Positions 26,908 through 35,128 of a DNA stretch of 64,000 nucleotides are shown here, one piece after another (position 1 is the stretch's first letter; the number at the start of each line of letters is the position of its first letter). Below the pieces are notes generated by a model. The model was given only the letters and a program-made list of their open reading frames with translations, was not told the DNA's origin and ran no database searches. The position numbers and the translations under genes were made by a program. The stretch is from Helicovermis profundi (GTDB lineage Bacteria; Bacillota; Clostridia; Peptostreptococcales; Acidaminobacteraceae). The stretch spans positions 2,376,001 to 2,440,000 of the forward strand of contig NZ_AP028654.1 of the NCBI RefSeq assembly GCF_033097505.1, read 5' to 3'.

Positions 26908-28014
26908 CTACTTATATTTTTTCATAAAATTAACATCAATATAATTTTTAATTAAAAATGCAATTTTTCCATTAAATGTAATATTTTTATAATTTAAAAT
27001 ACCTGTCTTATTAGCTGAATAAATAATCGATAAAAACTCTTTTTTAGGTACAAATTCTTCTAATTCTTTACCATCTAAATATTTAAGTATATTATTATAT
27101 AATATTTTTGATTCCTTTATTGCGTATACACCAACTTTTTTTAAGTTTTTATATTTATCAATAGAAATGCAATCTCCTGCTCCAAATAGAAAAGGATATT
27201 CATTTGATTGTAAAAAAATATTTACCTGTAAAAATCCTTTGATATCTGTTTTTAAATTTGATTTTTTATATAAATTACTTGAAGAAGAGCCTAAGGCCCA
27301 GAGTAAATATTCGTAAGGAATTTTTTCTTCTTCATTTGTTAGTATACAGTCTTTAAAAACTTCTTTAATTTTTTTATTTGCTAAGAAATTTATTTTATTT
27401 TCTCTAATTAATTTTTTCGATATTTTTTTAATTTTTTTATTTGATTTACTTAATATTTCAGAATTACTATCTAATATTGTAACTTCAACTACTTTATTTA
27501 ATTTCTTAGATAGTGCTTTTAGAGAAAGTGCAATTTCAAACCCTGCTGCTCCTCCTCCTGCAACCAAAATATTTTTCCTTTTATCAATACCACTTATAAA
27601 TTTTTCTCTTAAAGATTCTAAATTTTCGAGAGGTTTAATAACACTTGCATAATCTCTTACGCCCTTAATATCTAATCCATACATAATTGAACCCGTATTA
27701 ACAGATATAATATCAAATTCAATTTTTTTGTCATCACTAAGCATAATGTATTTTTCATTTGCATTTATTTCAACAACTTTATTTTTGATAAATTTTATTT
27801 TTGAAACTTTACATATTTTTTCTATATCAAAACGGATTTCATCTTTGGAATATATGCCCTCTAAATAAGCTGCACTCATACCAGAATAAAATTGATATTT
27901 ATATTCACTAACAAGTATTATATTAAGAAGACTATTAGGATTAAGACCAAATTCTTTTAACAAATATATATGTGAATGTCCTCCTCCAACTAAAACTAAT
28001 GTTTTCTTTTTCAT
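26908..28014 (-). CDS. FAD-dependent pyridine nucleotide oxidoreductase (SelD-associated / NDH-2-like family)
   Basis: About 368 residues. The N-terminal FAD-binding motif is LVLVGGGHSHIYLL; this GGGHSH form is characteristic of a branch of NDH-2-like oxidoreductases sometimes fused to selenide-water dikinase. A second dinucleotide motif, ILVAGGGAAGFEIA (about residue 150), binds NAD(P)H, and a FAD ATG-type motif is replaced by LFGAGDCISID near 285. No CxxC redox pair is seen. It is the last gene of the ynjBCD-like operon, about 20 bases after the ATPase gene. Its substrate is unknown. The start is the ATG at 28014 (AAAGGTG upstream) rather than a TTG 24 bases earlier. Confidence 0.8.
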   Translation of the reverse strand: MKKKTLVLVGGGHSHIYLLKEFGLNPNSLLNIILVSEYKYQFYSGMSAAYLEGIYSKDEIRFDIEKICKVSKIKFIKNKVVEINANEKYIMLSDDKKIEFDIISVNTGSIMYGLDIKGVRDYASVIKPLENLESLREKFISGIDKRKNILVAGGGAAGFEIALSLKALSKKLNKVVEVTILDSNSEILSKSNKKIKKISKKLIRENKINFLANKKIKEVFKDCILTNEEEKIPYEYLLWALGSSSSNLYKKSNLKTDIKGFLQVNIFLQSNEYPFLFGAGDCISIDKYKNLKKVGVYAIKESKILYNNILKYLDGKELEEFVPKKEFLSIIYSANKTGILNYKNITFNGKIAFLIKNYIDVNFMKKYK

Positions 28015-28034
28015 ATTATCAACACCTTTCAAAA

Positions 28035-29045
28035 TCAAATATAGTGAATACTATGCTTTGGAAAAATCAGACCAACTTCAACTCCTGTTTGTAAAATATT
28101 ATTTGAAAATTCTTCAACTAAAAATGTTTTTTGGGTTTTTTTACTGTTTACCATATACAAGGCTTTTTTACCAATAACTTTGCAGCTTTCAATTAAATAT
28201 CCACTTCTAGTTTCATCTATTTTAATTTGATGTGGTCTTATTAGTAAAACAAAGTTTGAATTAGTATTTTTAGGAACTTTAAATTCTCCTATTTCAGTTT
28301 TAAATAAATTATCACTTAATATTCCACTAATGAAATTGCAATCACCCATATATTTTGCAACTTCTTTTGTTTTTGGACTATAATAAATATTTTTTGGACT
28401 GTCTTTTTGCAGTTTTTTACCCTTGCTTATTAATAGTATTTCCTTAGAAAGTGCCATACTTTCATCTCTATCATGTGTTACGAAAATTATTGTTATTTTT
28501 AATTTTTCTTGAATTTTTTTTATTAATGCGCCCATTTCTTCTCTAAGCCTTGGATCTAAACTCGAAAATGGCTCATCCATAAGGAGTACTCTAGGATTAA
28601 AAGCTAGAGCTCTTGCAATTGCGACTCTTTGCTTTTGTCCACCAGATATTTCACTTGGCATTCTCTTTTCAAGACCTTCTATATGAAGTAATTCTAACAA
28701 TTCTTTTGTTCTCTCTTTCATTTTTTCTTTTGTCCATTTTCTTATTTCAAGAGAAAAACATATATTTGCTTCTACATTCATATGTGGAAAAAGAAGTGGA
28801 GTTTGAAACACATAGCCTATATTTCTTTTATCCGGACTAATATTTGTAACATCTTTTCCATCAATAATAATACTCCCTGAATCAGCTTTTATAGTTCCTG
28901 CAATAATTCGAAGAATTGTAGTTTTTCCAGCACCAGATTCTCCGAGTATTGACAACAAATCTCCTTTCTCAACTTTAAAGGAAATATCTTCAACAACCTT
29001 AGTTTCACCAAATTTTTTTGATATATTTTTTATTTCAATATTCAT
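28035..29045 (-). CDS. ynjD: ABC transporter ATP-binding protein (YnjD / PotA-like)
   Basis: A 336-residue importer ATPase. Walker A is LGESGAGKTTILR, the Q-loop YVFQTPLLFPHMNV, the signature ISGGQKQRVAIARAL, Walker B VLLMDEPFSSLDPRLREEM and the H-loop FVTHDRDE. A C-terminal TOBE-like regulatory domain occupies about 240-336 (FVLLIRPHQIKI), as in spermidine/iron/molybdate-type ATPases. GAGGT precedes the ATG. Context with the two permeases and a YnjB-like binding protein points to the uncharacterised YnjBCD group rather than polyamine uptake. Confidence 0.85.
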   Translation of the reverse strand: MNIEIKNISKKFGETKVVEDISFKVEKGDLLSILGESGAGKTTILRIIAGTIKADSGSIIIDGKDVTNISPDKRNIGYVFQTPLLFPHMNVEANICFSLEIRKWTKEKMKERTKELLELLHIEGLEKRMPSEISGGQKQRVAIARALAFNPRVLLMDEPFSSLDPRLREEMGALIKKIQEKLKITIIFVTHDRDESMALSKEILLISKGKKLQKDSPKNIYYSPKTKEVAKYMGDCNFISGILSDNLFKTEIGEFKVPKNTNSNFVLLIRPHQIKIDETRSGYLIESCKVIGKKALYMVNSKKTQKTFLVEEFSNNILQTGVEVGLIFPKHSIHYI

Positions 29046-29069
29046 ACATTACCTCATTAATTACTAGTT

Positions 29070-29858
29070 TTATTCAAATAAATAATTTTCTGTTTTTATT
29101 TTTTTTCTTGATAAATATTCAGCAAATATAAAGATTAATAAATTTATAATTATAAATATAATACCTATAACTGCACCATTTTGTGAATCTCCATTACTAA
29201 CGTATGGATAAAATAATAATGGCAAAGTTATAATATTTCCACCACCTACTAAAAAAGTTGAAAAATATTCAGAAAATGATATTAAAAATGATATTGAAAA
29301 AGATAAATATATTCCTGGGCTTATAAGGGGAAATATTATTCTAGTATATAACTTATAAGTAGAGCTACCAAGTGAAATAGCTGCGTTTTCCATATCTTCA
29401 TTTATACCACTAAAAAAAGCAATAAAAATATTTATGGAATAAGGAATAGAAACTAACATATGAGCAATTATCACTCCTAAATATGTATTAATTATATTTA
29501 ATTTAATCATCATCGAATGTATACCTATGAATAAGGCAATTGAGGGAATAAAAAGTGGAATAGAAAATAGTAGTTTTATACTATTTTGTCCTATAAATTT
29601 ATATTTGATCAATGCTCTTGCGCTTAGCATTGCAATTACTGAAGTAAAAATTCCATTCAATATACCTATTAATAGACTTGTAAGAATAGATTTATATAAA
29701 AGGCTATTTCCAAATAAATTGTATTTCCATGACATTAAAGTAAAGCCCTTTGGAAGTAAACTTGGATATCTATAAAATGTGTTGATAGATAATAAAAAAA
29801 TAAGTATAAGAGGAAATAAAATTATAAATGAAATCATAAATAATATTAGTTTTTTCAT
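29070..29858 (-). CDS. ABC transporter permease (second half of YnjC-like pair)
   Basis: A 262-residue inner-membrane permease with six predicted helices. The EAA-type loop is MENAAISLGSSTYKLYTRIIFPLISPG (about 165-190). It corresponds to the C-terminal half of the fused E. coli YnjC. Its ATG overlaps the preceding permease stop by four bases (ATGA), after AGGGGG. The protein is highly hydrophobic and locus composition is uniform. Substrate unknown. Confidence 0.85.
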   Translation of the reverse strand: MKKLILFMISFIILFPLILIFLLSINTFYRYPSLLPKGFTLMSWKYNLFGNSLLYKSILTSLLIGILNGIFTSVIAMLSARALIKYKFIGQNSIKLLFSIPLFIPSIALFIGIHSMMIKLNIINTYLGVIIAHMLVSIPYSINIFIAFFSGINEDMENAAISLGSSTYKLYTRIIFPLISPGIYLSFSISFLISFSEYFSTFLVGGGNIITLPLLFYPYVSNGDSQNGAVIGIIFIIINLLIFIFAEYLSRKKIKTENYLFE

Positions 29859-30757
29859 AGTACTTTCCCCCTAATAATTTGTCTAATCATTCTTGAATAC
29901 ATGAATATTAAGAATCCTGAAAGAAATAGTAAAATTATATTTAAAGCCATTGATTTTGGAATAATACTTAAATTGGGATTAATAAATAAACTATAAAGCT
30001 TAGATGACAAAGGTACTCTTATAATGCCCGAAAGTAAATATGGAACTTCAAAAGAACCCAAATCGTAAGCAAGAAGAATTGAAGAAGTCCAAACAATAGT
30101 TTCTTCGCAAAGTGGAAGAAATATTTTTTTTAAAATTGTAATTTTACTTGCTCCAAGAGAAACAGCAACATTTTTATATGAATTACTTATTCTTGACATA
30201 ACATTAATTAAAAAAAGTGAAACAAACGGTGTACCCTTTAAAACAAATGCCACTATTAGTCCAAACCCATATCTATCATAAATTAATTTTGGAAAAGTTT
30301 CTATTTTGTTTATTAAACCTAAATTAAAAAGAATTCTCGAAAAAAAACCAGAACGCGAGAAAAATAAAGTTACTAAAAATATCACATATAAATAAGGCAA
30401 AATTAATCCAACTTGTAGAGATTTTTTAGAAAAAGTTTTAATCAATTTATTGTTTGATAATACGAAACTATAAGAAATAATAATACCAAATAACGTCGAA
30501 ATAATTGCAGAAGTAAATGCAATATATACCGAAAAACCTAAATCTTTATAAAATCCATTTTGACTAAATAACTCTTTGTAAGAATTAAAATTTACTTGTT
30601 CTAAGCCAATGGACGGAATATAGCCAAGACTCTCTTTGAAAACACCTATTAATCCCCCACCAATGAAAAAAACATATAATATCACTAGTGGAGATATTAA
30701 TAGGTATGGAATGATTTTTTTTGATTTAATTACTGATTTACAATTTGTGTTAGCCAT
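29855..30757 (-). CDS. ABC transporter permease (first half of YnjC-like pair)
   Basis: A 300-residue permease with six predicted helices. Its EAA-type loop is KNVAVSLGASKITILKKIFLPL (about 210-232), and an N-terminal periplasmic segment contains the YIPSIG stretch. I chose the ATG at 30757, seven bases after GGGTGA. An ATG 15 bases upstream has no SD. The start lies inside the end of the ynjB-like gene (28-base overlap), implying translational coupling. It corresponds to the N-terminal half of YnjC. Confidence 0.85.
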   Translation of the reverse strand: MANTNCKSVIKSKKIIPYLLISPLVILYVFFIGGGLIGVFKESLGYIPSIGLEQVNFNSYKELFSQNGFYKDLGFSVYIAFTSAIISTLFGIIISYSFVLSNNKLIKTFSKKSLQVGLILPYLYVIFLVTLFFSRSGFFSRILFNLGLINKIETFPKLIYDRYGFGLIVAFVLKGTPFVSLFLINVMSRISNSYKNVAVSLGASKITILKKIFLPLCEETIVWTSSILLAYDLGSFEVPYLLSGIIRVPLSSKLYSLFINPNLSIIPKSMALNIILLFLSGFLIFMYSRMIRQIIRGKVL

Positions 30758-31971
30758 ATTTCTTTCACCCATTCAATGTATTTTGACTTCATTTCAGGTA
30801 GTCGATTATCTGATAGTGTTTTAAGTGGTATCATTGCACCACCTTTAGTTGCCTCATCTAAGCTTGCTAACTCTTCCTTAGTTAACTTACTAGCATCAAG
30901 TGCTGACATATCTCCCCAAACGCTTGCTTTAGCTTTTTCAATTTGAGCGTCTGGACTCTCAAGATAATTTATAACTAACATTGCTGCTGCTTTTTCTTTT
31001 GAATTAAAGGGTATTGCTAAATAATGCGAATTTCCAATCGTTCCAGTATCAAATACATAAGTTCTAACTGAATCTGGATATAGACCAGATTTTATAAGAC
31101 CTTCTGTTTTACCAACCTCAAAGCCAATGGTCATAGCAATTTCTCCATTTTTAAATAATTCATCTAATTTTGCTTGAGTAGGTGGAAAAGCTTCACCGTC
31201 CTGCCATAAATATGGATTAATTTCTTTAAAATACTCAATTACAGGCCTCGAAACTTTCATGAATTCTTCTTTACTCATATCATTTTGAAAAATATCTTTT
31301 TCCCCAGTCAGTTCATAGTATGCTGTTCTAACAAAGGCAACCCCAACGAAATCATCAGGAAGCTTTGGAAAAGTAAATTTACCAGGATTTTTTTTAACCC
31401 ATGTTTTTAACTCCTTAAAATTATTAGGTGGATTTGGTAAAACAGCAGAATCATAAGTTAATACTAGTTGCGCTCTTCCCCAAATACCTTCATATCCATC
31501 AATCTTAGTACCAGTATCGTATTTTAAATCATCTGAATCAGCTTCGTAATATGTTTTTAAATTAGGAAGCAAATGGGTAAAGGGACCCCAAATAAGTTTT
31601 CCTTCTTTGGCAGTTTTAAAATTTTCTCCATTTATCCAAATTATATCAGCAGTTCCATTTTCTACTTTACCTTTCTTTTCATTTAAAAGTTTACTTATAA
31701 ATTCAGGAGCATTCATTGGGATTCTTTTTAACCTTATACCATATTTTTCTTTTAATCCTTTAGCAATATAATTATCCATATATTTATTTATATTTTCATT
31801 GCCACCCCACATAAATATACTAACTTCTTTATTTTTCCCATTTTCTTCTACTTGTTTAAATGAATCAAAATTATCAGTATTTTTATTTTCAACTTTTTCT
31901 TTTGAGCAAGCAGAGATTGAAAGTACTATAGTTATTAAAAGTAAAATTACAATCAAATTATTTTTTTTCAT
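30730..31971 (-). CDS. ynjB: YnjB-like ABC transporter substrate-binding lipoprotein
   Basis: A 413-residue binding protein with a lipoprotein signal (lipobox ISAC at about residues 19-22) and a polar linker. It shares the YnjB hallmarks as I recall them: FMWGGNENINKYMD near residue 55, ADIIWINGENFKTAKEGKL, an IWGRAQLVLTYDS segment, NPYLWQDGEAFPPTQAKLDELFKNGEI and WGDMSALD near the end. E. coli YnjB has no experimentally settled ligand. The GGAGATGGG SD lies within the end of an upstream gene remnant, whose stop overlaps this ATG (ATGA). It is exported and membrane-anchored. Confidence 0.85.
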   Translation of the reverse strand: MKKNNLIVILLLITIVLSISACSKEKVENKNTDNFDSFKQVEENGKNKEVSIFMWGGNENINKYMDNYIAKGLKEKYGIRLKRIPMNAPEFISKLLNEKKGKVENGTADIIWINGENFKTAKEGKLIWGPFTHLLPNLKTYYEADSDDLKYDTGTKIDGYEGIWGRAQLVLTYDSAVLPNPPNNFKELKTWVKKNPGKFTFPKLPDDFVGVAFVRTAYYELTGEKDIFQNDMSKEEFMKVSRPVIEYFKEINPYLWQDGEAFPPTQAKLDELFKNGEIAMTIGFEVGKTEGLIKSGLYPDSVRTYVFDTGTIGNSHYLAIPFNSKEKAAAMLVINYLESPDAQIEKAKASVWGDMSALDASKLTKEELASLDEATKGGAMIPLKTLSDNRLPEMKSKYIEWVKEIWLTQIVNQ

Positions 31972-32114
31972 TTTTTCCCATCTCCTTTTTTCTTTTTTAG
32001 AATTAGCACAACAATAAAGACTAGAAAAATAGTTATTGTAATTACACTAAAATAATTGCTATACTTCAGCAGTGAATTTCCTAAAAATGTATATAATAGA
32101 GTACCTGGAATCAT
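31968..32114 (-). pseudogene. C-terminal remnant of a TVP38/TMEM64 (VTT/DedA-like) membrane protein
   Basis: A 48-codon frame between the reductase and ynjB genes, too short for most gene callers. It begins MIPGTLLYTFLGNSLL, which matches the conserved IPG-T-x-x-Y-x-x-x-G-x-x-L segment near the end of TVP38/TMEM64-type proteins. One hydrophobic helix and a lysine-rich tail follow. The frame meets a stop 21 bases upstream of its ATG, so the N-terminal three quarters of the gene are gone. It is flush with its neighbours (TAGGAATG before, ATGA after), so a deletion probably joined the reductase end to this remnant. It may still be translated. Confidence 0.65.
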
Positions 32115-32116
32115 TC

Positions 32117-33532
32117 CTATAAAAACAATTTTTTAATAAGATTTTTTTGCCATGATTTAAAGGAATTTCTAACTTTAATTAAAGAAGCACTTGCAAATAT
32201 TTCAGCTTCTGTAGGATATGAAAAAATCATATTTAAAAATACAGAAGTTTTCAATTTTTTCTTAATCGCTAAAGTAACTATAGGTATCATTTCACCAGCT
32301 TTTTCTCCAACTAATGAGGCACCAATAATTCTAGCTTTATCATCTAATATTATTTTTAAAAACCCATCAATATCATTTTCAGCTTTCGCTCTATCATTTT
32401 CTTTTAGATCAATAATCAAAGACTCTTTAAATAATCCAAGCGATTTTGCCCACGGCTCAGTATAGCCAACGTGTGTAACTTCTGGTTTTGTGTAAGTAGT
32501 CCAAGGTACAACAGAATAATTAACTTTTGTACCTAATCTAAATATAATATTTCTAATAACGACTCCCGCTTGGTAGGATGCCATATGGGTAAACTGATAA
32601 GGACCAGTTATATCGCCTGCAGCATATATATTTTTAACACTTGTTTGTAATTTTAAATTAGTTATTACGCTTCCTCTTTTGTCCAGTTTTACTCCAATTT
32701 TTTCAAGATTCATGCCTTTTGAAACAGGAGCTCTTCCAAGGGAAACTAAAATATTGTCACCGATAATTTCATTTTTAATTCCATCTTTTTCAATTACAAC
32801 AACCACTGATTTATCCGCTTTTTTAACTTCAAGAATTCCAAAGCCAAGAAGTAAATCTACACCATCATTTTTTAGAACCTTTTCCATTATAGGTGCAACT
32901 TCAGGATCATCTTTCCTAAAGAGCCTTTCATTTCTATCAATAATAGTAACTTTCGATCCTAGATGTCTAAATCCTTGACCAAGTTCTAATCCAATAGGTC
33001 CGCCGCCAAGTACTATTAAATGTTTTGGTAAAATTTTTAAATCAAATATATTTCTATTAGTTAAAAAATCAACTTCACTTAGTCCCTTTATATTTGGAAC
33101 AACAGCTTCTGATCCTGTAGCAATAACAATATTTTTCGCTGTTAGTACCTTACCATTAACTTCAATTGAATTTTTATCAACAAATACACCATTTCCAAAA
33201 AATACATCTACGCCAAGTTTTTCATATCTCTCTTTTGAATCATGAGGTTCAATTGACTTTATAACAGATTTAACTCTGTTCATTATTTTTTCTAAGTCAA
33301 TCTCTTTAAATGTGCTATCTATTCCAAAGGTACTTGAAGAAGATATATCTTTAGCTAAATGAGCTGATTTAAGAAATGTTTTACTAGGAACGCATCCTGC
33401 ATTTAAACAGTCTCCTCCCATTTTTTCGTTTTCTATAAGTGCAATCTTAGCACCAAGACCTGCACCTGCTGAGGCAACAACTAGACCTGCACTTCCAGCG
33501 CCTAGAACAATTATATTATAGTCAAATTTCAT
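32117..33532 (-). CDS. Mercuric reductase-like FAD/NAD(P) disulfide oxidoreductase
   Basis: A 471-residue class I pyridine nucleotide-disulfide reductase. FAD motif VLGAGSAGLVVA at the N-terminus, redox-active disulfide GGDCLNAGCVPSKTFLKSA (C-x4-C, about residues 41-46), NAD(P) motif LGGGPIGLELG (about 175), IYAAGDITGPYQFTHMA (about 305), and a C-terminal dimerisation domain with YPTEAE. It lacks an N-terminal mercury-binding domain and the C-terminal CC pair of MerA, so mercury reduction is unlikely. Such proteins are commonly found beside TVP38-type genes, consistent with the remnant just downstream. Substrate unknown; GAGGAGG precedes the ATG. Confidence 0.87.
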   Translation of the reverse strand: MKFDYNIIVLGAGSAGLVVASAGAGLGAKIALIENEKMGGDCLNAGCVPSKTFLKSAHLAKDISSSSTFGIDSTFKEIDLEKIMNRVKSVIKSIEPHDSKERYEKLGVDVFFGNGVFVDKNSIEVNGKVLTAKNIVIATGSEAVVPNIKGLSEVDFLTNRNIFDLKILPKHLIVLGGGPIGLELGQGFRHLGSKVTIIDRNERLFRKDDPEVAPIMEKVLKNDGVDLLLGFGILEVKKADKSVVVVIEKDGIKNEIIGDNILVSLGRAPVSKGMNLEKIGVKLDKRGSVITNLKLQTSVKNIYAAGDITGPYQFTHMASYQAGVVIRNIIFRLGTKVNYSVVPWTTYTKPEVTHVGYTEPWAKSLGLFKESLIIDLKENDRAKAENDIDGFLKIILDDKARIIGASLVGEKAGEMIPIVTLAIKKKLKTSVFLNMIFSYPTEAEIFASASLIKVRNSFKSWQKNLIKKLFL

Positions 33533-33563
33533 ATGTCCTCCTCTTATTGTTCAACGTATAAAT

Positions 33564-34154
33564 TTATACTTTGTTTGAATTTTTTACAATAAAATAAAAC
33601 CTCATAATACCGGTAAATAAAATTAATAAATTAAAAACATTAAGAACATAAAAAATATAATTTGAAAATATAATCATTAAAGTAAAAACTATAAACGTTT
33701 CAGTTCTTTCAGCAAGTCCTGAGTCATAATGCATACTTTTTTCACCCTCATTTTGAAACAGTGCACCCGCTACCATAAATGTTGAAAAATTAAATATTAC
33801 GAGTATAAGGAATAAAATATAAGAAATATAATGATTAGGAAACCTAATTGCAAATCCAAGAATCACAGCTGCTTCTACCATTCTATCCATGATTAGATCC
33901 ATATATGCACCTAGTTTTGAAGATGTATTTGTGATTCTAGCAAGACTTCCGTCAATTGCGTCAAGTAAGCCAGAAACCCAAAGTAAAGCAACTGATAACA
34001 TCCTTTGATCAAAATAAATTGCAATCCCAACTGAAACACCTGTAATAAATGCCAAAATAGTTATTTTATTTGCACTAATTTTAAGTCTTATAAATACTTT
34101 AGCAATAGTATTAAAAAAAGGCTGAAAATATTTTCTTGCTTTAGTATCTAACAT
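33564..34154 (-). CDS. CDP-alcohol phosphatidyltransferase family protein (YnjF-like)
   Basis: A 196-residue membrane enzyme. The catalytic signature D-x2-DG-x2-AR-x8-G-x3-D-x3-D is intact as LLDAIDGSLARITNTSSKLG continuing AYMDLIMD (about residues 63-90). About six transmembrane segments are expected. The family transfers a phosphatidyl or other phospho group from a CDP-alcohol to an acceptor. The acceptor here is unknown; E. coli ynjF, in the same gene neighbourhood as ynjBCD, is likewise uncharacterised. It is the first gene of the operon, 31 bases upstream of the reductase. Confidence 0.88.
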   Translation of the reverse strand: MLDTKARKYFQPFFNTIAKVFIRLKISANKITILAFITGVSVGIAIYFDQRMLSVALLWVSGLLDAIDGSLARITNTSSKLGAYMDLIMDRMVEAAVILGFAIRFPNHYISYILFLILVIFNFSTFMVAGALFQNEGEKSMHYDSGLAERTETFIVFTLMIIFSNYIFYVLNVFNLLILFTGIMRFYFIVKNSNKV

Positions 34155-34280
34155 TTTTCCTCCCTAAAAACTATATAATAAGTATATTATACCATTTTAG
34201 ATCTGCATTAATCATATTATTAACTAAAATTTATATCGAATACAAGTTTACAACAATTATAATTAGTGATAAATAAAAAA

Positions 34281-34310
34281 ATAGAACTAATATATTACTA
34301 TTAGTTCTAT
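34281..34310 (-). terminator. Terminator of tcdA
   Basis: ATAGAACTAAT (34281-34291) pairs with ATTAGTTCTAT (34300-34310). On the minus strand a run of T follows. Confidence 0.85.
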
Positions 34311-34327
34311 CAATATTATTTCAAAAT

Positions 34328-35095
34328 TTAAACAATTTTTTCGTCCAAATTAATAATATCCTTTACTACCTCTGACGCTATAATTAATCCTGCAACTGAA
34401 GGAACAAAAGAAACGCTTCCTGGAATACTTCTTCTGTTTTCACACGTTCTGTCCTTATTTGTACATATACAGTTGTTTTTACAATCACCATCTGTCACAA
34501 AAGTTTCTCTTGGTTTTTCTTTAGAATATACAACTTTTAATTTCCTAATTCTTCTCTTTTTTAATTCTCTTCTCATAACCCTAGCCAGTGGACACATACT
34601 AGTTTTATGAATATCTGCGACTTCAATCATTGTTGGATTTATTTTATTGCCCATTCCCATACTTGATATAATTGGTATATTTTTTTTATAGCATACTTCA
34701 ATTAAATTTAGTTTTGATGTAACCATATCAATTGCATCAACTACATAATCGCAGTCATCTCCTATAATTTTTTCTGATGACTCTTCCTTGTACAAAATAG
34801 GAAAAATTTCGACTGTAGCTCTCGGATTAATATCTAATATTCTTTCTTTCATTACTTCTACCTTTAATTTACCAACCGTTTTTCTCGTTGCATGTATTTG
34901 TCTATTAATATTGGTAAGACAAATATCATCATCATCACAAAGTATAAAATTGCCAACTCCCATCCTTGCTAAACCTTCAGCTACGTAAGAACCAACTCCA
35001 CCGATGCCTATTATAGCAATTTTAACTTTTTTAAGTTTATCTAAAGCTTCTGTTCCTATTACCATTTCTGTTCTTGAAAATGCATGTAACATCAT
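34328..35095 (-). CDS. tcdA: tRNA threonylcarbamoyladenosine dehydratase (ThiF/E1-like)
   Basis: A 255-residue E1-like enzyme that cyclises t6A37 of tRNA to ct6A using ATP. The nucleotide motif is IGIGGVGSYVAEGLARMG (about residue 30), followed by CDDDDICLTNINRQ, the ATP-site K-x-K-V of KLKVEVMKERI, and DAIDMVTSKLNLIE. A C-terminal stretch with several cysteines (CKNNCICTNKDRTCENRRS) is typical of the CsdL/YgdL type. The start is one of two adjacent ATGs after AGGAGTG. It is a single gene with its own terminator. Confidence 0.9.
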   Translation of the reverse strand: MMLHAFSRTEMVIGTEALDKLKKVKIAIIGIGGVGSYVAEGLARMGVGNFILCDDDDICLTNINRQIHATRKTVGKLKVEVMKERILDINPRATVEIFPILYKEESSEKIIGDDCDYVVDAIDMVTSKLNLIEVCYKKNIPIISSMGMGNKINPTMIEVADIHKTSMCPLARVMRRELKKRRIRKLKVVYSKEKPRETFVTDGDCKNNCICTNKDRTCENRRSIPGSVSFVPSVAGLIIASEVVKDIINLDEKIV

Positions 35096-35128
35096 AACAC
35101 TCCTATATTTATATACTTTTTACTAACC

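Noticed and set aside
32117-33532. Mercury resistance (MerA)
   Set aside because: The redox disulfide is shared by the whole family, but the C-terminal cysteine pair and N-terminal mercury-binding domain are missing, and no mer genes are adjacent.
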